Part shown: positions 46,651-59,362 of the stretch, in pieces | Layout: every line of letters begins with the position of its first letter | Position numbering within the stretch: position 1 is the stretch's first letter | NCBI GenBank assembly: GCA_038373885.1 | Contig: JAWZYV010013274.1 | Span: forward strand, 868,001-932,000 | Direction: 5' to 3' | DNA from: Cheiracanthium punctorium | Taxonomy: Eukaryota > Arthropoda > Arachnida > Araneae > Cheiracanthiidae | Length of the DNA stretch: 64,000 nucleotides | The notes under the pieces: model-generated | What the model saw: the letters and a program-made list of their open reading frames with translations, nothing else | Database searches by the model: none | What the model was told of the DNA's origin: nothing | Program-made: the position numbers and the translations under genes

Positions 46651-46885
46651 AATAGGTTACATTGCCCCCGAGGGAGTTGGACTTCTGCTTGTTGGTCCCT
46701 AATTTTGAACCAATTCTAATGAGGGACCAAACACCACCTGAAATCGGCCCCCCCAGTGGTATTGTTTGAATATGAAGGACATTGGAGCCACGGCGGATTT
46801 TAAGTGCACCAGCTCCCATTAGCGTACATGGTCCCACAGCTCCGAGAGAGGAGTACACCCTCCCAAGCACTGGCCATCACTTTCC
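46650..46885 (-). mobile_element. LINE-associated dispersed repeat, isolated copy
   Basis: On the minus strand this matches 54990-55205: shared words include GGCCAGTGCTTGGGAGGGT, TACGCTAATGGGAGCTGGTG, CACTTAAAATCCGCCGTGGC, GATTTCAGG and GAATTGGTTCAAAATTAGGG. The second copy continues towards LINE coding sequence, so this may be the 5' leader of that family. No RT or RNase H follows here. Confidence 0.7.
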
Positions 46886-46889
46886 GTGT

Positions 46890-49430
46890 GTTCTTACTAG
46901 AACGAAATTTCGTGAGTAAACCACTGCGGAACTTATTATTACTTGTGTTCACAATGTTACACACTGTACTGTAAAACGTTTTCTACGACATCGTTTTTTC
47001 CTACACAGTACATTCTCTCATACATTTAATTTCAATGTATGCTTGAATGATATCTTCAGCTAATCAGATATCGTTACTAAAAATAAAGTTCAACTATTAA
47101 GTACTCATCTTTGCAAAAAATATCTAATGTGAAAAATGTAGCAGCTCAAATCCCACGTCAACCTGATCGCTTCGATTCCAAAAACTCTATCAGTTTGAGA
47201 AAAATAAAAAAAAATAAAACATCACTGAGTTAACTATCACCTTGCGCAATTAAGCTTCGCTCCCGAATTACCCTAATTTTCCAGAAACTCGGATATATAT
47301 ATTACGGTGCACTGCGTTTTAGAAGATAAAAACCTCCGATTAGCTTAAATAGCTTTTATCATGATATGATATTAAAGGAAATGGAACCTTCCCAAATGTT
47401 AATAACTTTCAGAGGGGCTGAACACATGAGACCAGAGAAGTCGCTAATCCGTGACCGCCCAAAGCACGTCAGAACTTCTAAGCGTCACATATTAAATTAG
47501 ACTAGTACAGAAAAGCTTTTAGGGAAAGCGAGATTATTCTTTAAATTTTGTAATTTGTGATACTTTGTTCACTTACTTGCGTTTATGCAAAGAGTTTTCG
47601 CGACTAAAACTGAGCCGAGGCTCGTAAACTACCCAGAATTTGGGAATATAATTTTTGCTAAAAGGCACAGCGTGAATTAAATAAACGCCTAGTGGTCTCA
47701 TTAAAGCATAAAAATTTCTCACATTTAATATTTAAATGGTGTTTGAATAGTACTTTTTTTAATGTAATAGTTTCTTTCCTAAAATAAAATTTCTTTCGGT
47801 TTAAAGCTTTCTCTAATTTAAATTTGACTGTTGATGCTCTGAATTAAGAAACAAAAAATATGTAGGAAAATATTTGAGGTTGGATGTACATGCGTAATGT
47901 TTCAAATCTAAAGTATTTTCCTAGCATATACTAAAACGCATTAGATAAAAATATTTCCTTACAAGAGTAATCTTAGCACTTTTTAAACAATCACAATATA
48001 TATAATTTTTCTTCTTATCGAAACTTATATTTCATCAGTACACTTTTCACAAATGTAAAGTTGAACAATTTTTAAGTTTTGGGACTCGGTCTCTTAAATT
48101 TTTCTCGTTTATTACACATTTTCTAGGAAAAAAAAGAAAGATAAATAACCAATAAATGTCAGTGTTGTTTTAAAAATCAGGGTATTTTTAACCACTTTTA
48201 TGCATCAGTGAAATGCTTTTTTTTTGGGATGAGTTGATTAAACAATTCTAACGTTCTAAACATAAAGAGCACTATTAGTATTTGCCAATATTTATAAATT
48301 TGAGAGATAATTTAAATCACTACTCAGTGATAATTTTTCAATCAGTATATGTAAAAAGGACGTGTAATATTGCAGCAAACAGCATGAAATCAAGCAACAT
48401 AATAATCAAAATTCCACGAAATTATAGAGTCTAGGTAAACCTCAAAAAACGCCTAAAAATGCACTACTAAATAGATAGGGACTCAATTCAATGCACACAA
48501 CATGTCACAAACAAGGGGATAGCTAATTTTTTATTCCAGGGAACGATCTTTTAAATCCCCACAACAAAAAAAAATGGATTTAATATTTTCAGAACCCACA
48601 TTTTGCACATCATTAGGTTAAAAAAAAAATTCCAGCCTCGTGCTTTTTGTTATCCGACATTCACAGAAACTATGTCTTTTAAGGTCTTTTAAATGGCATT
48701 TTATTTAATTTTTCAAATAGATTACTTCCTTCATCCTAAATTTTGATACTTTAAATGCAAATGAACAATATAACAGCTCTTTCGTATTATTTCTTATTTT
48801 TTATTTAAAATTTTTGACATTTTGACATTTTTATAAGTGCGTATTAAAAGTATTTTTAACAGAAAAGAAATTACTGCTAATTACTTTTTTAAATACCTGA
48901 ATTTTAAAGTTCTTGCTAAAAAACTCATTAAGCTTTTTTCGCATCTTATACTTAATTACCCTACGTGCTGATACAAAACATCTAATTCCTACTGTTTCCT
49001 AGATTGAGATAAGCCACGTTAACAAGTGTTTCAGTGGCTGTGGGAATCGTTCTTTAGTGAAGTTTAAAACTGGGATACTTTCCAACAAAGCACTTTTTTG
49101 ATATCGCGCTCAAATGATTGATGAGACTTTTTTCTATTTTCTTTTTATACGTCTGTATATTTTATTTTTTTATATACTATTGTTTTGATAAAATTATTAC
49201 GAAATAATCGTATCGTATAAATTTCATTCATTCAATTATATACCGTATTAGCCAGAATATAACGTGACCCCGAAATTTATATTCAAGATAATAAGAAAAA
49301 TCCTATATTTAGACGTCGAATTTAGAGCGAGTCAGGTTTTTAACGGGAAATGATCAGTCAAAAAATATCGCGCTATACTAATACTGTATCGCGCCGGACT
49401 AATGCTGTAATACCGTAAGCCATGAGCGTT
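46890..49430. other. AT-rich stretch, no gene seen
   Basis: A Tigger-like fragment (ATACCGTATTAGCCAGAATA...ACGTGACCCCGAAATTT words) lies at about 49242-49290. Nothing else is supported. Confidence 0.45.
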
Positions 49431-49436
49431 CTATTA

Positions 49437-49469
49437 CAGTGGAGTCTTGACTTACCATTCGCGTAAGAT

Positions 49470-49519
<50 letters not shown>

Positions 49520-49892
49520 TTATCTATATATATGTAACTTTTTGAAACACACACTCAGTTACTTATAAACACAAACTCCCATCAAAACGTTTTAAACCAT
49601 TTCCTATATAAAGTAATAAATAAATCAAAATTTAGATGCGGACAGTTTGGGTGCCTTCAGTGATGCTACGAGCGATGAGACACCACTCGCTGACTGGCTC
49701 TCTTCTTCAGTAACAAATCACAAAGACGATACTTAACCCGCAAATACCGCACTTCTGGTTTATGATTCTTACTGTTGGCGAAAAATCACGGGCTGCGAGC
49801 GAGGTGTTTGCGTTAGCTCCGAGATACGTTACTCGTGAAAACTCACGCAATATCACATTAGCGTAAGATAGAGTTGTAGCGGGAATTCACTG
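49437..49892. mobile_element. 456-bp Tigger-like MITE flanked by TA
   Basis: The left end reads CAGTGGAGTCTTGACTTACC and the right end on the other strand CAGTGAATTCCCGC. GCGTAAGATA occurs near both ends. TA flanks both sides (49435-49436, 49893-49894). An AT microsatellite (49475-49514) inside is embraced by AGATAAAAT and ATTTTATCT, giving one long palindrome. Confidence 0.65.
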
Positions 49893-50337
49893 TACATTCA
49901 AATAACCTGTAAAAATTGTAAATGCCAGTTCGCTCTTATCAGTATTCAGGCAGGTTTAAAGCACTTTACGCCAAATTTACTTCATATAAACCAGTACAAA
50001 CATTTTTTTTTTTTTTCCGAAATCTACAAAATGCTCCTCATCACTCAATGAACGGTATTTTGCTGTTCATATTCGTGCAAACTTCACATTCCCTTCTCCA
50101 AAAACAGGCACTTTCTTTCACGTATTGAAATATTATTTTCTCTAAATTCCCTTCAAACTCAGTAAACTTTAATCTAGAACACACTTCAGGCAAACGGAAA
50201 CGTTCAACTGTAAACTGACAAAATAAGGAAGGAACACTTCGGGGTTTGCTACAGGTCAATTGCACCGTATAAACGCGTGAGTTCTTTTTTTTATTTCTTT
50301 AGGTTCTGCATGCCGTTTTATTTTATGTGGCTTAATA

Positions 50338-50592
50338 CAAGGTGATCAAATTAAAGGAGTTCCCGGTGTTTTTTCATATACACTGAAATCTGGCAGCAAA
50401 CATCTATGAATTAAAACAAATCCCTACACCACAATGTTGCAATATGTGTCAAAAACTTGTTTCGATGAGTCCATGTTGGCATTCAAAACGGTGGCGACAT
50501 TTTCATACACTGAACACACTAGTCCGTCACATCCGTCAGATTTTAGGGTAATAAAAAAACCGAACGGGTACTCTGTTAAATTGATCACCCTG
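50338..50592. mobile_element. 255-bp mariner-like MITE
   Basis: The left end reads CAAGGTGATCAAATTAAAGG and the right end on the other strand CAGGGTGATCAATTTAACAG; the repeat continues into a GAGTWCCCG block. TA precedes the left end; the right flank is TC. No transposase motif is found in the interior. Confidence 0.75.
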
Positions 50593-51003
50593 TCTAACCT
50601 AATGCAAAATAGTTACATCAGCAACCAGGTCTCTATATGGGCTTTTCAGATTCTGGCAATATTCCAATAAAAGTGTGAACCTTATAAAATTGATATTACC
50701 AATGGCAACTGTTTTACCAATGATAATTATGGCAATTGAAGTTGCACCAGGTTAAGGAGATATTTTAACATAAATTCTGATACCTTCAAAGGTCTATATT
50801 TTAAGTAAATGTTTCTCATGATGAATCTCAATGAGTTAAAAATATTACACTCCAAGAAGTTAAAAATACGCGAATAATGTTTTCAAAAGGTAACACAGTA
50901 CGTAATCAAAAGAATGCATTAATACTTACAGATGGGAATGGAAGAGTACCTTATTTTATAATCATTAAACGATAATTTAATTTATTATCTCGAGTGTTTT
51001 CTT

Positions 51004-51126
51004 CAGTGATGTAAATTACCAGGTTATTTATTTTCAAGGGTATATACCCGGGTATTTACCTGGGTATTTATTTTTGAATTAACACTATTATTTAAAAAAA
51101 GCTTGTATTGGTGGATAAGGATATTA

Positions 51127-51180
<54 letters not shown>

Positions 51181-52888
51181 TATAAAGTAAAAACATAAAA
51201 GAAAGAAAGAAAAACGAAAAACTTAGGAACCCTTTACAACTTTTTAATTTCATAAAACTTCAAAAAATATAATTATGAAAAGAAGCTATATGATACATGT
51301 TGAATAAAATACTTGATTAAATATAGCTGTTGGAATAAAATTGTAAATAGGAATAATAACAAGGAGCAGTGTATTTGACAATTTGAAATAAAGGAGAGAA
51401 ATTCAACTATACTAAATATATACAGACAGTAAAATCTGAATTACGAATCTGAATCTCAGGAGACCGAAAATAAAATTTGTAATTCTGAAAAATTCGTTAA
51501 ACGAAAATTTTATTATAAAAAAAATTGGTATTAATGGTTTTTTTAATAGAAATATTTTGTTCATCAATCTGAAATATTCATAAAAGTTTAAATTTACCGT
51601 AAAAAAATTGTTTTTAAACCTATTACTTATAACTACTAGTTTTGTAACTATTTGCATGTAATTTTTATTTTAGTGATCATTAAATCAATCATAAGATGCA
51701 TGTAATCCCCTCTCCTCCTCAATAACAAACCATAATAAACTATCACAGTTTAAAAAATAATAAACATAAAATAAGCTCTGGGATATAATAGTAAACTTAA
51801 AATAAGCTATGAGGTATATTAATCAATGTAACACATTAAAAATATTGCCAAAGCGTTCACTTGCACAAAACAATTTAAGGACTACCAAAAAACATCCTTC
51901 ATTATTAAAGTTAGTGAAAAAAAATTATTTATCAAACGCTTAATAATAATAAAAAAAACACTACAAAAACACTTATAATGAAGTCAAATTAAACTAAAAA
52001 CTTTGTGTTTAAAAAAGGAACAATAATAGAAATCTAATTGGTATTAATCATAAATGTTGTTAAGAACAGTTATTCCATTCAAAGTTAAAAATACCCAGTT
52101 TTTGAGTATTTACCCAGGCTATGGTGAAGCTTTCCCCAGGTTCACATCCCATATTTTTTATGAAGGCTAAACCCAGGCCGTGAAGAAAGAACAAAACTTT
52201 ATAGTGGCAATCACATTTTATTTTAATATCAACACATAACGTTAAAATTATAGTCCTACGGTGCCTGAGCAGACCCCTGAACAACGTAGGTTCACTTGAC
52301 AACTACTAAGGCGTGAATGATGACGAGAAACGCAAGCCAAGAGGTTAGTACAGAACCAAAACACGCCACAAGGGCATGCCAAACAAAATGCAAAATTAAC
52401 TTGACGCCATTAGACGTTAAGAACATTTCCATATAATTATTTTTGAATCCCAGTGTATTTTTGAATCCCAGTCTCGCCAACAGGATAAAACAAACAATCT
52501 AGCAGCTAAATTGTAACCCAAAATGAAAGCCAATGTTATTTATAGATTTGATACCATATATGGTCATAAACAAATCATGAGAACAGAAATGCTAGGCTTT
52601 ACCAATGCAAAAGTGAAATAAAAAGGAAAAAAAAAATGAAAACGGAAGATTGCTTTTAAATACGGTAGGTGCAGAAATAAAACTTTACAAGCGAAGGGAA
52701 GGGAAAAGAAATCCAAATCGAAAGTGCAAAGAATAAATTTTGACGCAGATTAAATTTAGAAATAATTAACAATTAAGTAATTGATAATTAAAAATAAGAT
52801 ATGTGATTATCTGCATCACACAGGCCTTGGGTAAATACCCAAAAAATATTTACCTACCCAGTGGGTATTTATCCACCCCACATCACTG
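51004..52888. mobile_element. ~1.9-kb non-autonomous hAT-like element rich in GGGTAAATACCC
   Basis: Both ends start CAGTGATGT. Flanks GTTTTCTT (50996-51003) and GCTTTCTA (52889-52896) agree at six of eight positions, consistent with an aged hAT duplication. Clusters of GGGTATTTACC / GGTAAATACCC dyads occur at 51040-51075, 52090-52120 and 52828-52870. An (AC)n(AT)n microsatellite lies at 51127-51177, and ATTTTTGAATCCCAGT is duplicated at about 52440-52471. No transposase is recognised; the minus-strand frame 52060-52302 is unassigned. Confidence 0.6.
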
Positions 52889-53872
52889 GCTTTCTAACGT
52901 ACAGATATTGTAATGCCTTGAAGTTAATGAAGTACAAATTTTTTACCATTCTGTCAAGTAATTAAATGTGGGAGGATTTCATTTTCAATTCAATTATTTG
53001 TTTTGAAATTTAGACAAATCAGATTAAATTTATATATACATACATTCTGATTTTCATCCAGTGTGTGTCATTTAAAAACATCCATATAAGAAGTAGAAGG
53101 AAAAAGAAAAGGATATTGTGAATGAATAGTCTGAAGACTTAATTCACTATTTATCAAATTTCGTGTACACGATTGTTAAATTCATTACAAATGGCTAACG
53201 CTGCCTACCACTCTAACTGAATAACCCCATACATAGCAGATATTGTAATCTTACTCAGAAAATGAGTATTTATTCTAATAAATTTATTTTTGCAGTGCAT
53301 ATTTTAAAAATTCGCATATTAATAGCAATTGTTCAGACTGGTGACAAAATTTTTAAATAGTCATAATCTAGATTTTAAAATATGCAACACGAAAAATGCG
53401 TAGCATGAAAGAGGATGGAGATAAACACCAGGGGTAAAGTTGAAGAAAAGTTGGAAGATGGTTTTAAATGATTCTTCTCACAATAAATATCATTTTCCTT
53501 CCACAAAATGAATATTTTTTCAGAAAAAAAATGACTTTTATATTGAAAAATCATTTGAAAACATCTTTTTTTCAACTTCACCCCAGGTGTTCATCTTGAA
53601 ACGCGTTTCACGGCAAAAGATTTTTTTCTCTAACAGCAGAAAATTTCTAACCATCCACATGGTTAAACGAAAAAAATCTAAAAACTGTTCCATTTAGAAA
53701 TCCTAAATTATTTAAGCTATATTCTTTGTGTAATGTAGCCGCATGACATCCTTATTGCATCTTTCGAGATGGCAATTCATACACTGTCTATGACATGGGG
53801 GAAGAGGGTTGGGTGCGGGGACGTTCGAAAAATTTAATAACACGCTCGGTAGTAAATTTAATAACGAAACAA

Positions 53873-54362
53873 TTATAAACGAGTATGCTCCAAAATTCTA
53901 AGGTAAAAAAAAAACTCCCATTCAGAAATTGTTCGAATTATTTTTTTTAAATTGCAAAAAAAGTAAGTATTAAACGATAGTTTTTCATATAAATAAACAA
54001 CATTTGTATTTATAATTGTGTCATGCAACTGATAAATAATGAATTTTCTTGCCGCATAAGCAGATAGCCGTATTAAAATCAGATTTTTGATATTAAGTAC
54101 TGCATAATCATTTGAAACGATATATCCACGAATGCGAGCCGCAGAATGTAATTTGTTTTCTTTCAATTCATCCGTAATGATTAGAATGTTTTCTCGAAGC
54201 ATTTTTTATGTCAAATAAAAGTTTGATGGATTCTTGTTCAAGCACGGCGAAGGGCCAAGACCAATTTATTTTGCGCAATAAATCATCAACTGTGTTGTTT
54301 TTATTTTTTACAAATGATATCTGCTTTCCTTTTTTTTCCCTTTCAAATTTATTTTCCAACAA
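53873..54362 (-). other. Two overlapping minus-strand frames, possible decayed protein
   Basis: A 64-codon frame (containing VDDLLRKINWSWPFAVLEQE) overlaps a 109-codon frame (containing ITDELKENKLHSAARIRGYI) at 54168-54202. Both are moderately protein-like and would read through with one frameshift. No family was recognised. Lys/Asn/Ile bias leaves chance as an alternative. Confidence 0.2.
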
Positions 54363-54989
54363 AAAATATGTGATTTATATGTTTTAAGGAAAAATATTTG
54401 GAGCTTGTTTTATAAAATTTAATTTAAAAATAATTATTCCAACACTTTTTGCTGTTGTTATGTTGTTTTATAATTGGAAATTCAATACTTCAGCCACTCT
54501 AATGTTTTAGATGTAACTGCAAGCGCAGCATGAACATAATTTGCGTTCCAGTGTTGCACCATTTTTTTTACTTTTAATTTTCATCATGTGTTGCAGAATT
54601 TATTAAAATTTATTAGTTATTGCTTAAATACATGCATGCAGTGTCGAACTATAATTCAAGCAATTAATTCACATTAAAATTCTCGCTAAAAACTGCGCTA
54701 TATTTTTGAGTTTGAAGCTAATTAGGGGGAAGAAGCTAATTGGTGGAAGACTCATGTTTTCTGCTAGTGTTTTTATGCGTCATCAGATAGCAATGCTGGC
54801 CCATTTGTGTGAGTAGCCTTATCCCAGCGTACACGTGCATTGTGAATTGATCTTAATCGATCGTTTTTAATCGCCGTTATTTTGAATCTTGTAAGCATTT
54901 AATCTGGGGAGTAAGGCCTTTATTGTATTCACTGATCATATTTAAAGTTAATGAGGTTCCGATTAGAACAAGGCAAGTGAAGCAGCATC

Positions 54990-55205
54990 CAGCTTGGCCA
55001 GAGCTTGGGAGGGTCAACTTCCGCTCCGCTCGACTACTGTGGGACCGCGTACGCTAATGGGAGCTGGTGCACTTAAAATCCGTCGTGGCTCCAATGTCCT
55101 CCAAGTTGTTAAACAATACCTCTGGGGGTGACGATTTCAGGGGGTTGGTCCCTCCTCTGGAATTGGTTCAAAATTAGGGGACCACGGGCTAAATCGTACA
55201 TCCTC
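54990..55205 (+). mobile_element. LINE-associated dispersed repeat, copy upstream of LINE pseudogene
   Basis: It shares TACGCTAATGGGAGCTGGTG, CACTTAAAATCCGTCGTGGC and GAATTGGTTCAAAATTAGGG with the inverted copy at 46.65-46.89 kb. It lies about 220 bp before the RT motif of the next feature, far too close for a complete ORF1 and RT domain, so the element between is internally deleted or this repeat is a separate insertion. Confidence 0.7.
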
Positions 55206-55379
55206 CCACTGGGGCCCTAAAAATGTTAGGCTCACTCCCTCTGTCCTTCGCCTTCCTTCAGGGGCGATCTGGCACGGCCATTTGCAGTTGTCAGGGGGGG
55301 CATCAGAAACAACAGCAACTGCTGCCCGCAGGGCTCATACCTAGGGCCCACATTCTGGAACTTGTTAGTTGACAAATTG

Positions 55380-57175
55380 TTAAAAATTCAGAGACCAAAA
55401 GGGGTTGATGTATTTGCCGCCTTTGCTGACGACTTTTTTTTTTTTTTACTAACTGGCAAATGTAGGAAAGACATTGAAACACTAGCATCTACCTACCTCC
55501 CCGTTTTACCTCATGTCTCAAGGAAATGGGCTTGGAAATCTCCGAGGGCAAATCCCAATAACTTTCAATAAATCACGTATTTTTCAAAGGGAACCAGTAA
55601 TCAAAATAAACAGCAAAAGCGCAAAGCACGTCAGCACTATAAAATTACTCGGCCTCACAATCGATAAAAACCTGACCTGGCTATCCCACATTGACACTCT
55701 CAGGAAAAAGACTGCACACCTACAACTGGGCATAGCAAAGGTTGCAGGAAAGGCCGGGGGAGCCTCAACAACTTTAGTAAAGACATGATACAGAGCCGTG
55801 CAGCCACGACAAGTACTATACGCGGCAGGAGTCGAGGGACTTGGTTTAAATAAGCAGGCACAGCAAAAGCTCCTCTTCCTTCAACGTATTCCACTTCTAG
55901 AAATCAGCAAGGGTTACAGAACTACATAGACTGAAGCATTATGCGTCATAATAGGGCTGCCACCATTGCCTCTGGAGCTAGAAGTTGAGGCAATAAGAAT
56001 ATGGGCTAACGAGATTCGACACTACTGGGAACCCCTGGGAAGCGAAACTAGGTCTTCTACCAGCCTTCACAAGGAAAATACCCAGATGGCATCTACACCC
56101 AGCAAAAGAATTAAATAGCAAACAAATAATTCTAACAACAATAATCTCGCCACTGACCAAAGGTGGAACAATCTACACTGATGGATCGAAATCGGAGTCA
56201 GGGGTGGGAATCGCCTTTGTAGCATACAACCACATCAGCGAAATTACGTACTACACATGCCGCATCGGAGACAACAATTCAGTTTTCCAAGCAGAACTGA
56301 ATGCAATCTACCAAGCCCTCAAATGCACGAGAGAACAGCAACCAGTCCCTAGACAAATCTACAGCGACAGTCTGTCTGGCCTAACTGCAATAGCCCAACA
56401 TGGCACAGGTTCCAAACAAGTTCTAGATACAAAAAAAAACTAATCGAGCAGCCATACGTCCGACTCTATCATATCAAGGCCCACGGGGGGGTAGCAGGGA
56501 ACGCGAGAGCAGATGAGCTAGCCAAAAAAGCGACAGAACTACAAACTCCAGCTCAAACGATACCCGCGCCCGTCTCCTTCTTGAAGAGAAAACTCAAAAA
56601 TGAGCTGATGAGACGATGGCAACAAGAGTGGAATGCAAGCCCAAAGGGTCGCTACATAAATAAATAGCTGCCCAAGCCAGTTCTGCATGAGCTTACCCTT
56701 ACATTCCAAACTACTCCATTCCTCACAGGTCATGAGCCATTCCCTGCCTATCTCCATCGGTTCAATCTCCAGGAAGATGATCTCTGCATCTGCGGTGCAA
56801 CAGGAACAGCAGAACATTTTCTCTTTGATTGCGAAATCTCAAAATCGAACCACCTGCGCAGACCACCGCAAGAACATGCTCAGGCATGGACTCTGAGCGT
56901 CCTTCGCAGCAAAGTGTCCACTGGTAAAATGGGCAGAATTTGCACTCTTTTAACAAACATAGCACAACTAACAGCATAGCGGTGGCCCAGTCACGGAGAT
57001 CATCTCTCATACAGATGTAAACATCAATGCAGGACCTCCTGTCCCGCATAGCATGAAGATGCCTTGTATTGTAACTATTGTGGGGACACTATATGACACA
57101 GGCCCCTGCGAGGGAAATCCCTGTGCCCAGCCTTCCCAGTTATATTTTGTAAAAATCCTTTTTTTTCCCAATAAA
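55380..57175 (+). pseudogene. Decayed I/Jockey-type LINE ORF2: RT C-terminal half, RNase H, zinc-knuckle tail
   Basis: FADD at 55422-55433 is the catalytic RT motif (Y/F-A-D-D), followed by an F run and TGKCRKDIETL. After a frame change, KLLGLTIDKNLTWLSHIDTL (55639-55698) is the standard post-palm segment. RNase H follows: IYTDGSKSESGVGIA from 56170, QAELNAIYQAL, IYSDSLSGL, then after a frameshift in an A-run near 56430, IKAHGGVAGNARADELAKKA, so all four catalytic acids and the His survive across frames. Stops occur at 55786, near 55927 and near 56665. The C-terminal CICGATGTAEHFLFDC (about 56780) is the CX1-3C...H...C knuckle. AATAAA at 57170 ends the unit. The N-terminal endonuclease and most of RT are absent. 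Confidence 0.85.
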
Positions 57176-57189
57176 CTCCGTAGATTGCA

Positions 57190-59360
57190 GCTAAAGGCTT
57201 GAAGGTCAGTTACGCAGACCAAGCCGGCAAACCTGTGGCATTCAAATTCAAAACAACAAAGTTAATAAGCTGATGTTTTATTTTAAATAAGATACTATTA
57301 GCAATGCGTATGTGCTTCCATCTGCGCGCATCAGCTGGGGGAACAGTATTTTATAAATTGTTACAATTTTGTTATGAATCAAATTCACACTATCTAAAAA
57401 TAACAGCTTCTAAAAATCGCCTTATTCGGGGCAAATAGTCAGAACCTGGATGTCCCTTCTATGTGTTTGTGTCAGTCTGCACTCACCTCAACTTAAAATC
57501 CATTCCCTGCATGAACGGCTTTCAGGCCTCTACACTGGGAACATACCAGAATCGTTGAATATTTACATTGAAATTAACTAATTCCTCCGCTGGGCTATAA
57601 TATTCAATTACTGTAGATCCTGAATGCCTTCGTGAAGGAATTATGAAGCGATTAAACGGTGTTTTAGGGGAGTGAGCACGAACGAAAACGGATAATAGAA
57701 TTATAAACCATGGTAATGTAAATAAGGACACAATTTAATCTACACGGAGGCTTGGACGAATTTGTAGTTTAACGACAGGTGCTGCAGGGAGGGTTTATAT
57801 CAGGTAGAAATGCAACTCAGTCTCAAAAGGAAATTGATGAGCTGGCTGGAACAGAAACGTCAAGAGGTATTAATTCCATGAGCATTTTATACGCATGTGT
57901 GACGACATACCAAATATGCACGCAAGCAGGGATATGGAGAATTGTGTATTAAAGCTGTTTAGGGAACGAGAAATTACTATATGCCTTACTCATATAAAAA
58001 CTTGTACAGTGAAAATCTATTGTCTTTAAATTAAATGGTATAGCACTTAAATAAAAATTACAAAACAATATATGTACGGTAAGATATCAATTCAAATGTA
58101 TCCTTTAAAATATTACTTTTCAGAAAAGAGAGTTATTCTAGAGTTAAAAGGTTTCAGACCGTTTAGAAAAAGCCCATTGTGACCCATTAGAAAACTGTGC
58201 ATTGCTCAAGAATGATATCGAAAGAGAATTCTTATCATTCGTAAAAAGACAATGAAATTATTCATCAATGTTCTTATATTCATGTATTAGTCTCTAATTT
58301 AAAGCAATAATGATATTAATCTGAAAATTATAAAATAGTGTGGATGCTTAAATTAGCACGTTACCACACATTTTAGAAATCTTGAAAACACTAACCAAAC
58401 TCTAGCATTAGGCTGGTGCACAAAATCGTGTAGATTTTTATTTATAATACATACAGAGCCTCCTAAAAATTCAAATGCTGATTTAAGACTAGTGATAGCT
58501 TAAATTTATTCTTTTATATTGACTGGTATCCGAACTTTGTTCAATATCGTGTGACTTGCATCAACATGGGATCTGTAGAATTATAAACAGAGAGAATGTC
58601 AAATTCAAAGTAAACCTTTAGGCATTAATTAAAGTGGACTGAAAGAGTTTAATACATAAAAGTTAGTTATATAAAGGAAAAAATATAGATATTCAATAAT
58701 TAGACATTTTAACGCGTATTTCTGTAAGAATTTCCTTAGATGCTTAATTTAATGCTCGAAACTCAAATTCAATGTAAATCAGCAATATGTAAGCTTAAAA
58801 TATTACAAATATTAATACATGCTTTGTGTGTATGTTTTTGAATATCTATCTTCCTTTACCTCGAGTTATATTAATTTAAATGAAACATAAATGAAGATGT
58901 ACACGCGGATCAAATTTTATCCAATTATACCTTACATAAATGCTTTCTCTGGCATAGTATGAAAGGCATGGTAGGTATTGTATGTTACGAATTATTCAAA
59001 TATTTAAAAACTAATTACAGTGAATAGCTTCTTAACATTATTATGCAGTATGAAGTTTGTCTCTATTTTGATTATTAATAGTGAACAAAGATTAGTTACG
59101 GTTTTACTTTAAACAGCCGATTTCTAAAACGATTATTACACTCAAAATTTTAATCAGTTAATTATTTAATTCGGATAATCACAGTTCTAAATAAGTAGTC
59201 ATTAAATCTAATCAAGTGTAGTTGGATTTTATGAGGACAAGCATTAAATAAATTCATTAAATTTTCGTGATCATTCAGAGAAATGTTCACTCTGAAAAAT
59301 AATTTTTCAGCAAGCTTCCGCTTCATACTGTGAATATGTATGAACTCAGTTTATTATTTT
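57190..59360. other. AT-rich stretch, no gene seen
   Basis: No supported exon, repeat border or RNA gene was recognised between the LINE and the Helitron. Confidence 0.5.
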
Positions 59361-59362
59361 TA

